A DNA stretch of 19,323 nucleotides, from contig PLSZ01000064.1 of the NCBI GenBank assembly GCA_003164305.1, positions 1-19,323 on the forward strand, written 5' to 3'. Shown here one piece after another: positions 1 through 7,702 of this stretch. Under the pieces are notes generated by a model. The model had not been told where the DNA came from. It worked only from the letters and a program-made list of their open reading frames with translations, and made no database searches. The DNA is from Acetobacteraceae bacterium. Its GTDB lineage: Bacteria > Pseudomonadota > Alphaproteobacteria > Acetobacterales > Acetobacteraceae. Position numbers and translations under genes: made by a program. Every line of letters starts with the position of its first letter. Position 1 is the stretch's first letter.

Positions 1-354
1 ATCGGCATGGCGCGCAAGGCCGTCTCTGGCCCGCTGTCGTTCATGAAAGGCAAGTTGCCGCGTTATCTGACGCGCGATGAGCATCTGGCGCTTGGCGTCA
101 CCATCGCCTGGCTGCCCGGTTTCACGCATCACGTCGGTTGGGCCGCATTGTCGGATTTCATGGCGGATTTCTCCCAGCGAGGCGTCGCCGCGTGGGAAGA
201 CTTCGTCGAAAGCCGCAAGGACCGCCCTTACACGATTCCGGAAATGCCCGCCGGTGGCGAAGGACTCGAAAAGCAACGCGTGCTCGAGGAAAAGTATCTC
301 TCGCGGTCCGTGTCGGCGAAGTATGAAAAAAGCCCCGGTGGCGAATTAACCTGA
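1..354 (+). CDS. C-terminal part of an unrecognised protein (cut by window edge)
   Basis: The reading frame is open from base 1 and ends at TGA 352-354. An in-frame ATG at 7 has no ribosome binding site in view, so the gene probably begins upstream of the window. About 117 residues are visible. They are soluble in character: a basic start, a hydrophobic/aromatic middle (LGVTIAWLPGFTHHVGWAAL), then a charged tail rich in Glu, Lys and Arg. No family motif is recognised. It does not look like the C-terminus of an ABC ATPase, the component missing from the transporter downstream. The stop lies 12 nt before the amidohydrolase ATG, so it is probably co-transcribed with the amidohydrolase and transporter genes and may act on the same substrate. 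That link is inference. Confidence 0.6.
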   Translation: MGMARKAVSGPLSFMKGKLPRYLTRDEHLALGVTIAWLPGFTHHVGWAALSDFMADFSQRGVAAWEDFVESRKDRPYTIPEMPAGGEGLEKQRVLEEKYLSRSVSAKYEKSPGGELT

Positions 355-366
355 GAGGAGAGAGAT

Positions 367-1521
367 ATGGCACGCGGTGGATATAAATTTTTCGATACGG
401 ATGCGCATGTCGGCCCCTACATCGACGTTCTGGAACCGTATTTAACAGCGGACGACAAAACCCGGCTGGCGGGGTGGGAGCAATATCGTACCACCAACAA
501 GAACGGGCACGTGTCCTATAACAAAGGCCAGCGGATTTATCAGCGGCGGCTGTATACCGAATCGGTGGACACGCAACCCGCCGGCTATATGGCGGGCTTT
601 ACCGGCGTGAACCGCAAGAAGCCGATCAATCCGGATGTCGATCGTTCCTCCGCCGCGCGCATCGCCGACATGGATTACGAAGGCGCCGACGTGAACTTCA
701 TGCTACCGTCCGGTTGGTTCGGCACCTTCACCGCCGGAGACGACGTTCCGCTGGAAATGGGCATGTATCAGGCGTTCCATCGCTGGATGAACGATTACTG
801 TTCCCCGTATCCCGATCGCCTCGGCGGCGTGCTGCTGGTCAGCGCCCGAGATGTCGAAGGCAGCGTCAAGGAAATGCGCCGCGCCGGGAAGGACAAATGG
901 GCATGGGGCGTGCTGGTCTACGCGCCATACGGCACGCCGATTGACCTGCCGTCGCTCGATCCGATCTGGGCCGAGGCACAGGAACTCGATCTGTCCGCCG
1001 TGCTGCACACCTTCACCGTGATGCCGCCTTACGCGCCAGGCGGCCTCGACACATGGGACAATCTGTGGCTGCAACGATCCGCCGCGCATCCGTGGTGCGG
1101 CATGCGCAACATGGCCGCGCTGATCGGCAGCGGATTGCTGGATCGTTTCCCTCGGCTGCGGCTTGGCTGTCTGGAAGCGGGCCATGGCTGGCTGCCGTTC
1201 TGGATGGCGCGCCTGGATGAGCACATGCACACCATTCGCGCCGCGTTGCCCGCCAATCTGAAGCATACGCCCAGTGAATACGTTATGAGCGGCCGCTATT
1301 ACCAGAGCATCGAAGTGTCGGAGGGCGAGAAAGTCACCAACATGGTCGCCGATATCGTCGGCGAGAACGTGTTGATGTACGCATCGGATTACCCGCATGG
1401 TGAAAGCGCTTTTCCGGAGTCGACCAACATCGTTCTGGGTTGGAACAACACGCCCTCGGAACGGAAGCAAAAGATGTTCTGGGACAATCCGGTGCGCTTC
1501 TATACGCGCAGCGGGCTGTAA
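367..1521 (+). CDS. amidohydrolase-2 family metal-dependent hydrolase
   Basis: A 384-residue protein of the Amidohydro_2 (TIM-barrel, metal-dependent hydrolase/decarboxylase) family, of usual length. Visible landmarks are the first-strand D-x-H metal motif (D12-A-H14), a strand ending in His214 (LHTF), the family signature LEAGHGW at 269-275 followed by MARLDEH, and the C-terminal ASDYPH at 339-344, whose Asp341 is the expected metal-binding or catalytic residue. There is no signal peptide, so it should be cytoplasmic. The start at 367 is well supported by the purine-rich GAGAGGAGAGAG just upstream. It is followed after 3 nt by an ABC transporter binding protein, which suggests that an imported compound is hydrolysed or decarboxylated. 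The substrate cannot be read from the sequence. Confidence 0.88.
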   Translation: MARGGYKFFDTDAHVGPYIDVLEPYLTADDKTRLAGWEQYRTTNKNGHVSYNKGQRIYQRRLYTESVDTQPAGYMAGFTGVNRKKPINPDVDRSSAARIADMDYEGADVNFMLPSGWFGTFTAGDDVPLEMGMYQAFHRWMNDYCSPYPDRLGGVLLVSARDVEGSVKEMRRAGKDKWAWGVLVYAPYGTPIDLPSLDPIWAEAQELDLSAVLHTFTVMPPYAPGGLDTWDNLWLQRSAAHPWCGMRNMAALIGSGLLDRFPRLRLGCLEAGHGWLPFWMARLDEHMHTIRAALPANLKHTPSEYVMSGRYYQSIEVSEGEKVTNMVADIVGENVLMYASDYPHGESAFPESTNIVLGWNNTPSERKQKMFWDNPVRFYTRSGL

Positions 1522-1524
1522 CCG

Positions 1525-2520
1525 ATGCGCCGGCGGGTTCTCCTCGCCAGCCCCGCGATTCTGGGCTTCGCGCGTCAGGCCAACGCGGCCGACCGGATCA
1601 AGGTCGGCATGCTGAAGCCGAACATTGTCACCGCGATCTATTGGATCGCGGTCAAAACCAAATCGTTCCAGAACCTGGGCCTGGACATCGCGGAGAACCC
1701 GTTTCCCTCAGGCCAAACCGCCGCCGGCATCGAGCAATTGATGCGCGGCGGAATCGACTTTTACCTGGGCGCGAGCGGGGAGGTCGCGCACGCCGACTCC
1801 CGCTATATCGAAGCCGGCAAACCGTCACCGATCGCGTTGATTGAGGGCGGCATCGCCGGCGGCTCGTTCCTGGTGATGCGCAACGACCTGAAAGGCAAGA
1901 CTCTCGACGAACTGCGTGGTCAGAACCTGCGCATCGGTATTTCGAATCCCTCATCTTATCACTTGATTCTGCTGCGCGCCTACCTGAGGGAACACGGTCA
2001 GACCACGGACGATTTCGCCTGGCGGTTCCTGACCGTCGGCGGTCCCGAGATGCTTCCGGCCATGGTCAGCCACCAACTCGACGGCTTCATGCACGACGCG
2101 CTGACCACCACCCTCGCGCTGCGTTCCAACATCGGCTTCGTCTTCATGAGCAGCGACCGCGGCGACATGGGCGCGCGCGCCAAACTGCTGCCCGGCACCG
2201 GCGTCTGCGCCAACCGAGACTTCGTTCGCAAAAATTCGGACGTGACGAAACGCTTCACCCAGGCACTGCGGGACGCCAGCGCCGCATACTCCGCCGCGCC
2301 AAAAGCCGAGATGGTGGCGATCATGTCCGAATGGTCGCGCCAGGATCCCGCCGTGATCGACGACATGTACGAACGGTTCGACCCACGCGTCGGCCTCACC
2401 GAGGCCGCGGCACAAACCTGGTGGGACATTCTGGGTCAGGCCATGCTGGCGCGCGGCGAGATCTCCCCTAAACTCACCCTCAACGACGTATTCGACCTGG
2501 ATTTCGTGCGGCGAGAGTGA
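1525..2520 (+). CDS. NitT/TauT-type ABC transporter substrate-binding protein (NMT1/THI5-like)
   Basis: A 331-residue periplasmic binding protein of the SsuA/TauA/NMT1-like type. The N-terminus MRRRVLLASPAILGF begins with three arginines and a hydrophobic stretch. It resembles an export signal, possibly Tat, with cleavage likely after ANA (residue 21). The mature start DRIKVGMLKPNIVTAIYWIA is the usual first strand and helix of this fold, in which the small ligand is bound between two lobes. Fragments such as LRGQNLRIGI and HQLDGFMHDALTTTLA fit the family. The gene starts 3 nt after the amidohydrolase stop, and its own stop overlaps the permease start. The ligand is unknown. Sulfonates, pyrimidine-like compounds and aromatic acids are all used by relatives. 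Confidence 0.85.
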   Translation: MRRRVLLASPAILGFARQANAADRIKVGMLKPNIVTAIYWIAVKTKSFQNLGLDIAENPFPSGQTAAGIEQLMRGGIDFYLGASGEVAHADSRYIEAGKPSPIALIEGGIAGGSFLVMRNDLKGKTLDELRGQNLRIGISNPSSYHLILLRAYLREHGQTTDDFAWRFLTVGGPEMLPAMVSHQLDGFMHDALTTTLALRSNIGFVFMSSDRGDMGARAKLLPGTGVCANRDFVRKNSDVTKRFTQALRDASAAYSAAPKAEMVAIMSEWSRQDPAVIDDMYERFDPRVGLTEAAAQTWWDILGQAMLARGEISPKLTLNDVFDLDFVRRE

Positions 2521-3401
2521 TGAATTCCATCCAGAAAATCGAAGGCGCGATCACGCCTCAGGCCGACCGCTCGCCCGAGGATTTCGCCCGAACCCTCCGC
2601 GCGGCGCATCGTCGTTTGCAATGGCGCCGGTTGTGGCGCGGCGGGACCGGCGTGCTGGCGATCCTGTTCGCCTGGCAACTGATGTCGCAACTGCTGGATC
2701 TTGAATTGCTGTTGCCGCCGCCGCTGACGGTGCTGCGCAACGTCGTCCTGACATTGGCGATTGACGAACCCCATTGGCTGTATGGCCCGAACATCTACGT
2801 CCACCTGGAGCACAGTTTCTTGCGCGCCATGGCCGGCTTCGGCTCCGCCGCCATCATCGCCATTCCCATGGGGCTTGTTCTCGGCCGTGTCGTTACGCTG
2901 CGCGAATTCATCCTGCCGAGCATCAAAGGCATCTACCCCATCCCCGGAATCGCCTGGATCCCTCTCGCCATTCTCTGGTTCGGATTGGGCGATGCCGCGG
3001 TGATCTTCGTCGTCTTCGCGACCACGTTCTTTCCGATGTTCTTCAGCACCGAAGCCGGCGCCCGCCAGATCAGTCCCGTGATCATCGACGCGGGCCGCTG
3101 CTTCGGCGCCCGCGGCGTGACGTTGTTCTTCCGCGTTATCCTGCCCGCGACCGTTCCCTACATCATCACCGGCCTGCGCATCAGTCTGGGCGGCGCATGG
3201 CGCATGATCGTGGCCGGAGAGATGCTCGCCTCACAGGACGGCATCGGTTATGTCCTGATGGAATCACGATTTCAGTTCAAGGCCGTGGACCTGATGACGG
3301 CGATGATCCTGATCGCCATCGTCGGCTATGCCACTGAAAAGCTGATCGTCGATACGATCGAGAAACGCACGCTGGAAAAATGGGAAGTCCAGCCGTCGTG
3401 A
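2520..3401 (+). CDS. ABC transporter permease (SsuC/TauC-like, BPD_transp_1)
   Basis: A 293-residue inner-membrane permease with a cytoplasmic N-terminal tail of about 40 residues and roughly six hydrophobic segments. The conserved cytoplasmic EAA loop starts near residue 178 (EAGARQ...DAGRCFGARG) and is followed by VILPATVPYIITGLRISLG, typical of nitrate, sulfonate and taurine permeases. Translation can begin at ATG 2520 or at an adjoining GTG at 2517. Both overlap the stop of the binding-protein gene (GTGATGA), which implies translational coupling. No ATP-binding subunit gene follows, because the next gene is on the opposite strand. The ATPase must lie upstream of the window or be shared with another system. 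Confidence 0.88.
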   Translation: MNSIQKIEGAITPQADRSPEDFARTLRAAHRRLQWRRLWRGGTGVLAILFAWQLMSQLLDLELLLPPPLTVLRNVVLTLAIDEPHWLYGPNIYVHLEHSFLRAMAGFGSAAIIAIPMGLVLGRVVTLREFILPSIKGIYPIPGIAWIPLAILWFGLGDAAVIFVVFATTFFPMFFSTEAGARQISPVIIDAGRCFGARGVTLFFRVILPATVPYIITGLRISLGGAWRMIVAGEMLASQDGIGYVLMESRFQFKAVDLMTAMILIAIVGYATEKLIVDTIEKRTLEKWEVQPS

Positions 3402-3421
3402 CCCGGTAATCGGATCACGAC
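3395..3421. terminator. candidate hairpin between convergent genes
   Basis: An inverted repeat GTCGTGA (3395-3401) and TCACGAC (3415-3421) is extended inward, past one mismatch, by CCG/CGG (3403-3405 with 3411-3413), leaving the loop GTAAT. It overlaps the permease stop codon and lies in the short gap between two convergent genes, where a two-way terminator is expected. No run of T follows on either strand, so intrinsic termination is only a suggestion. Confidence 0.4.
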
Positions 3422-3434
3422 GTCCGGAAAACCG

Positions 3435-3983
3435 TTACTCCGCCGCCATCGCCACCTTCTCGGCCGGCACCTTCGCCTTCCGCGACGCGAGCTTCGCCTG
3501 GGCCGCCGCGCGCCGCTCATCGAACTTCGCCAGCCGGCGTTGGGGATTCGGATGCACGACGTTCTCCGCCTGACCTGGCTCCTTCTGCGCGCCAGCCCAC
3601 CCGTGCGCGGCGATGTCGAAGATGATGCCTGACAGATCGAGGTGCTTCACCTCATACCCATCAGGATTGTTCGGATCGCCCATGATCCATTCGGCGCCCG
3701 TGCCACGCACGATCTTGCCTTGTTCCACCACGTCATCGACCCAAAAGCCGATGTGATGGATGCCGACATAATCCTTGCCGGTGCCCTGCGCCGCCTCGTC
3801 GGTCTTGAATTTCAGGATCGCGAGGTTGACGACGCCGTCGGTCAGGAACACGCCCTCGGCGAGCGGCCCGTCGAGTTCGGTCACTTCCTGCAACCCCAGA
3901 GCGTCCTTATAGAATTCCGCGGTCTCCCACGGGTCCTCGACGCTCAGCGCGACGTGACGGATACGGCCTTTGGTTTGCGACAT
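3435..3983 (-). CDS. VOC family protein (glyoxalase/bleomycin-resistance fold)
   Basis: A 182-residue vicinal-oxygen-chelate protein. Two repeats of the fold are visible: RHVALSVEDPWETAEFYKDAL near the start and GIHHIGFWVDDVVEQGK in the middle, each supplying candidate metal-binding histidines. The chosen ATG (3983) has a perfect AGGAGG 9 nt upstream. A longer frame from 4016 has no such support. The last 50 or so residues form an Ala/Lys/Arg-rich tail beyond the usual domain. Members include glyoxalases, extradiol dioxygenases and isomerases, and the exact reaction cannot be named here. It is convergent with the ABC/amidohydrolase operon and divergent from hslO, so it is probably a single-gene transcript. 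Confidence 0.85.
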   Translation of the reverse strand: MSQTKGRIRHVALSVEDPWETAEFYKDALGLQEVTELDGPLAEGVFLTDGVVNLAILKFKTDEAAQGTGKDYVGIHHIGFWVDDVVEQGKIVRGTGAEWIMGDPNNPDGYEVKHLDLSGIIFDIAAHGWAGAQKEPGQAENVVHPNPQRRLAKFDERRAAAQAKLASRKAKVPAEKVAMAAE

Positions 3984-3992
3984 TTGGGTCAG

Positions 3993-3998
3993 CCTCCT
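3993..3998 (-). promoter_or_regulatory. perfect Shine-Dalgarno site for the VOC gene
   Basis: AGGAGG on the minus strand (CCTCCT on plus), 9 nt before ATG 3983. It fixes the start of the VOC protein and excludes the 11-codon longer frame. Confidence 0.8.
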
Positions 3999-4054
3999 GA
4001 TTTCTCCGGCACGCATGGTAGCCGAAATTCGGTCCGCCGCCTATATCGGTCTGC

Positions 4055-5008
4055 ATGTCCGACACTCCCGCCTTTCTGGACGGCGGTCGCCCCCCGGTGC
4101 CCGATCTCGTGGTGCCGCGCGGCGTGACCCCGTTCTTCCTGCCGCGCCGGCCCGTCCGAGGCCGCCTGGTGCGCCTTGGCCCCCTGGCTGACGCGTTACT
4201 CAGCCGGCACGACAACCATCCCGTGGTGGTCACGCTGACCGGCCAGGCGTTGGCGCTCGCCGCCGCGTTATCGACCGCGTTGAAGTTCCAGGGCTCATTC
4301 AGCTTGCAGGCGAAGGGCGACGGTCCGGTCCGGCTGCTGCTGGCCGACTGTACCGACGCCGGCGAACTGCGTGGCTACGCGCAAATGGACAGTGCCAGGC
4401 TGGAGGCGTTGCTCGCCGCCGATCCCTCGCCGGGTGCCGACGCGCTGCTTGGCCAGGGCTTCCTGGCGTTCACTGTCGATCCCGGCACCGAGGCCGAGCG
4501 CCATCAGGGCATCGTCGCGATCGCCGGCGCGTCGCTGGCCGAAATGGCGCTGCATTACTTCAGCACCAGCGAGCAACTCCGCTGCATGGTCCATCTGGCC
4601 TGCCAGCACACGCCGGACGGCTGGCGCGCCGCCGCTTTCGTGCTGGAAAAAATCGCCGGCGCCGGTGGCATCGACCCCGAAATGAGCGAAGAGGCGCAGG
4701 AAGAGGAATGGCGCACGGCCACGATCCTCGCCGGGACTTTGACCGACGCCGAGCTGCTGGACGACAACCTGGAGCCGGAACGATTGCTGCTGCGCCTGTT
4801 CCACGCGGAAGGCGTCGCGGTCGACCGCGCCCGAGCATTATCGTTCGGCTGCCGTTGCTCCCGCGCCCGGCTGGCGAACATTCTGGAGGGTTTCTCCAGC
4901 GACGATCTGGATCACATGGCGGTCGGCGGCGACATCGTCATGACCTGTGAGTTTTGCAACTACGACTTCCATTTCGAGCGCGACGGCGTGCGCGGCAAGG
5001 AAGGCTGA
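4055..5008 (+). CDS. hslO: Hsp33 redox-regulated chaperone
   Basis: A 317-residue Hsp33 homologue, a cytoplasmic holdase activated by oxidation. The C-terminal redox switch is intact: C266-x-C268, a 29-residue spacer, then C298-x-x-C301, the zinc-binding cysteine pattern of the family. The N-terminal domain contains recognisable Hsp33 sequence (LLLADCTDAGELRGYA; the FLAFTVDPGT strand). The protein begins with a Pro-rich stretch of about 15 residues before the fold. The start at 4055 lacks a strong ribosome binding site, so a slightly different start is possible. A lipoprotein gene follows 6 nt after the stop. The divergent VOC gene shares the 71-nt upstream gap, which should hold promoters for both, though no convincing -35/-10 pair was seen there. 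Confidence 0.95.
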   Translation: MSDTPAFLDGGRPPVPDLVVPRGVTPFFLPRRPVRGRLVRLGPLADALLSRHDNHPVVVTLTGQALALAAALSTALKFQGSFSLQAKGDGPVRLLLADCTDAGELRGYAQMDSARLEALLAADPSPGADALLGQGFLAFTVDPGTEAERHQGIVAIAGASLAEMALHYFSTSEQLRCMVHLACQHTPDGWRAAAFVLEKIAGAGGIDPEMSEEAQEEEWRTATILAGTLTDAELLDDNLEPERLLLRLFHAEGVAVDRARALSFGCRCSRARLANILEGFSSDDLDHMAVGGDIVMTCEFCNYDFHFERDGVRGKEG

Positions 5009-5014
5009 TCCGCG

Positions 5015-5671
5015 ATGTCGCTTCGCTTCTCCCGCCGCGCCGCGTTGTTGCTGCCATTGTTGTTGGCGGCGTGCGGTGACGACGATGAAGCGCCCGCGCC
5101 GGTCGCGCGCCACGACTTCCCGCCATTGCGCTATGGCTACCTGCCGCCGATCAACCTGAACGTGCAGCGCGTGGAAACCGCCGACGGGTTCGTTCCTGGC
5201 TCCGGAGACAATGAACTGATCGGCGCGTCACCCGTCGAGCCCGTGGAAACCTTGTTCGCCATGGCGCGCGACCGGTTGAAACCAGTGGCGACCAGCGGGA
5301 TCGCGACATTTCGTGTGCTCAACGCGTCCATCGTCCGGCATCGCGATGAACTGAATGGGCAGTTGGCTGTTCGCATCGATGTGCGCAATGACGATGGCAC
5401 CGACACGGGATTCGCCGAGGCCCGGGTGACCGCGAATCATACCGGACCCGTGACAGATCAACGCGCGGTCCTGTACGACATGATGAAATCCATGATGGAT
5501 AACATGAATGTCGAACTGGAATATCAACTGCGCAACAAATTGAAATCCTGGGTGGTCGATACGCCGGCGGACGCCGCATCGCCGGCCACTCCGCCCCCGA
5601 CCGCGCCGGCGCCACCACCGACGATGCCGCTGCCGCCGGCTCCGCCGTTGGAGCCGGATTTGACCAACTAA
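5015..5671 (+). CDS. conserved-type lipoprotein with proline-rich tail
   Basis: A 218-residue protein with a classic lipoprotein signal: basic MSLRFSRR, a leucine-rich core, and the lipobox LLAAC with the acylated cysteine at residue 20. Residue +2 is Gly, so Lol-dependent transfer to the outer membrane is plausible. The mature part begins with acidic GDDDE, continues as a soluble mixed domain of about 150 residues with no family I recognise, and ends in a Pro/Ala-rich stretch (PPPTAPAPPPTMPLPP). That tail resembles a flexible linker and could span toward the cell wall. It follows hslO by 6 nt and is probably co-transcribed. Its stop TAA overlaps the stop of the convergent membrane protein gene. 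The function is unknown. Confidence 0.8.
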   Translation: MSLRFSRRAALLLPLLLAACGDDDEAPAPVARHDFPPLRYGYLPPINLNVQRVETADGFVPGSGDNELIGASPVEPVETLFAMARDRLKPVATSGIATFRVLNASIVRHRDELNGQLAVRIDVRNDDGTDTGFAEARVTANHTGPVTDQRAVLYDMMKSMMDNMNVELEYQLRNKLKSWVVDTPADAASPATPPPTAPAPPPTMPLPPAPPLEPDLTN

Positions 5672-7026
5672 CGCGTGCGGTTGATCGCCACCAGACCAAT
5701 TTGATCGGCGATGCGGAACAATCCGGCTGCCAGCACGACAAATAGCCACCACCACAGAATTTCCCGGCCCAGCCAAAAGGCGAAGGTCGGAAGCGGTCCG
5801 CCGTAGGGGCCCAATGGACCGAAGGTCAGATCGAACAGCAACGCCGGGAAGGAGCCCCACATCAGCGGGATCGTCAGCACCGCCGTCCATCGCACCAGCG
5901 GCGGAAGACCACGGTCATGCCGCCACGCCAACAACGCGGGCAGCGCGAACAGCACGAATATCTCCCGATACGCGATGCTGGTGCCCGCGACGAAACACCC
6001 GCAAAACAGCAACGCACCCGTCGTCAGGCAGATATTTTCCCGCGGAGTGAGCCGGCGAACCGTCATCGAGAACGCGGCGTCTCGCGCCTGACGCAAAGCA
6101 ATGAGCAGCGCGGTCAACAGCACCATGGCGAACAGCCCCGCCACGGCAGCCCGCCTGGGCAGCACCTCATCCAAGTGCAAACCCGTCGCCAGCCACACGT
6201 GCCGCGCCACCCAATCGATGACGACGAAGAGACCTTCAGGAAGTTTGCGGCCGCCCGGTCCGTCGGTGCTGTACTCGGGGCCCGGAATGTTCGGGAACAT
6301 CGCGATCCATTGATCGTGCCACAGCCAGATCGCCGCCACGCCGGTTGCCGTCGCGATCAACGCCAGACCGACGGCGAGCCAACGCCGCTCCCGCGCGATC
6401 AGCGCCACCAGAAACACCGGATACAGCTTCAGCAACGCGGCGCAGGTCACGGCGGCATAGCCGGCCACGCGGAATGGCAGCCCGTGTTGCGCCATGCCGA
6501 TCGCGAACGCGGCCAGAATGAAAATCGCGAGATCGACATTGCCGCGTTCGACCCCGTAAGCGCTCGCGGATGAAGCGATGGCAACGCACAGCAAAGCGAT
6601 GTCCCATCCCCGGGCAATGGGCGGCAGCACCGCCAACGAAACGACGAAAATCGCATCGAGACTCAGCGCGAACGGAACCGTCGCATGCTGGCCGGACGGC
6701 AAGAACCACAGACGCAGCCACAGTGGTGGATACGCGAAAGCGCGATGGTACAGCTCGCACGGATTGCTGACGTAAACATCGACGCCCTGGCGCCAGCAAT
6801 CCAACTGGCTGACGATATAAGCGGAGTCGGCGAACGGCGCCGCCAATGACTCCGGCACCCAGATGTGCATCGCGCGAAGGTAGGACTCTGGATCGGTGAC
6901 GTATAACGCGGTGGCGCCGAACAACAGCGTCAGTCCGAAGATGACACTCAGCGTCCGGCTGTCGCCCAGAATCGCCGGTGGGAATGATCGCGAATCCGTA
7001 ACAATCAGCGCCTGCTCAGATGCCAT
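5668..7026 (-). CDS. polytopic membrane glycosyltransferase, GT87/DUF2029-like
   Basis: A 452-residue, very hydrophobic protein with about ten membrane segments. Features typical of the GT87 (DUF2029) polyprenyl-phosphate mannosyltransferase-like superfamily are the periplasmic acidic pair following the first segment (APFADSAYI), the FAYPPLWLRL motif, VERGNVDLAIFILAAF and the short loop ALLKLYPVFLVAL. Such enzymes use a lipid-linked sugar donor on the outer face of the inner membrane. The start ATG 7026 overlaps the end of the methyltransferase gene by 11 nt. The stop TAG overlaps the TAA of the convergent lipoprotein gene. With the upstream GT2 and methyltransferase genes it forms a probable lipid-linked glycan assembly unit. 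The family call is fairly firm; the sugar and acceptor are unknown. Confidence 0.75.
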   Translation of the reverse strand: MASEQALIVTDSRSFPPAILGDSRTLSVIFGLTLLFGATALYVTDPESYLRAMHIWVPESLAAPFADSAYIVSQLDCWRQGVDVYVSNPCELYHRAFAYPPLWLRLWFLPSGQHATVPFALSLDAIFVVSLAVLPPIARGWDIALLCVAIASSASAYGVERGNVDLAIFILAAFAIGMAQHGLPFRVAGYAAVTCAALLKLYPVFLVALIARERRWLAVGLALIATATGVAAIWLWHDQWIAMFPNIPGPEYSTDGPGGRKLPEGLFVVIDWVARHVWLATGLHLDEVLPRRAAVAGLFAMVLLTALLIALRQARDAAFSMTVRRLTPRENICLTTGALLFCGCFVAGTSIAYREIFVLFALPALLAWRHDRGLPPLVRWTAVLTIPLMWGSFPALLFDLTFGPLGPYGGPLPTFAFWLGREILWWWLFVVLAAGLFRIADQIGLVAINRTR

Positions 7027-7702
7027 TCGCCCGCCACACCATCAGCGCCGACTTGCCGAGCCTAAATCCGGCGAGCGGATCGACGATCCGTGACGCCCGA
7101 ACCATCACCCGGTCCCAGAGCGCGATCTGCCGCTCGGACGGCGCCGATTGCCGCAGCATCGCCCGATTGGCCAAGGAGGCGAAGAAGCCAACGCTGTCCA
7201 TCAACCGGCACATTTCCGTGCGAAACCTGGCGGGCTTCAGCGCGCGCAACTGATTCAGGCTGTACCGCCGATAATGTCCGACCGCGGTGTCGAACGGACT
7301 GAACAAAAACTGGTGCGCGGGCGCGAGCACGATCAGGCACCCTCCCGGCGCCAGCAGCCGCGTCGCTCGCGCGATTTCCTCGCGGTCGTCGGCGATATGT
7401 TCCAGCACGTCCATGTACAAAATCGTGTCAAATCGTTCTGACCCGGGGACGGACTCAAGCGTCCCGTTCATGACGATGCACCGATCCGCTTCGATCGTCG
7501 CGGCGAGACGCGCGTCGGGCTCCAGCGCCACCCATTCGGTGACCGCCGGGTTCGTCAAGGCGCGAATGTTGCCGCCGATTCCGGCGCCCACGTCCAACAC
7601 CCGCCCCCGAATGAACGGCGCGAGCGAGGCGCCCACGTAGGCTTTCCAGTTCCTCGCTTTGGCGAACAATTCAAGTTCGTCGCCGACGTAAGTAGCAGTC
7701 AT
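7016..7702 (-). CDS. class I SAM-dependent methyltransferase
   Basis: A 228-residue methyltransferase with the Rossmann motif I VLDVGAGIGGN at 35-45, the acidic ribose-binding residue in ALEPD, and the post-motif sequence YMDVLEHIADDREEIARATRLLAPGG, which is the Methyltransf_11-type region. HYRRYSLNQL is also characteristic of methyltransferases encoded beside glycosyltransferases. The frame stays open far upstream through the GT2 gene, but the real start is ATG 7702. There ATGA overlaps the GT2 stop, and the sequence before it reads as a shadow of the GT2 frame. It probably methylates a lipid-linked or sugar intermediate made by its neighbours. That role is inference from context. Confidence 0.85.
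   Translation of the reverse strand: MTATYVGDELELFAKARNWKAYVGASLAPFIRGRVLDVGAGIGGNIRALTNPAVTEWVALEPDARLAATIEADRCIVMNGTLESVPGSERFDTILYMDVLEHIADDREEIARATRLLAPGGCLIVLAPAHQFLFSPFDTAVGHYRRYSLNQLRALKPARFRTEMCRLMDSVGFFASLANRAMLRQSAPSERQIALWDRVMVRASRIVDPLAGFRLGKSALMVWRANGI

Noticed and set aside
703..1470. A 255-codon minus-strand frame
   Set aside because: Antisense shadow of the amidohydrolase gene; composition is His/Arg/Gln-rich and no motif is present.
5917..6573. A 218-codon plus-strand frame
   Set aside because: Antisense to the GT87-like membrane protein; Gln/Arg/His-rich shadow frame.
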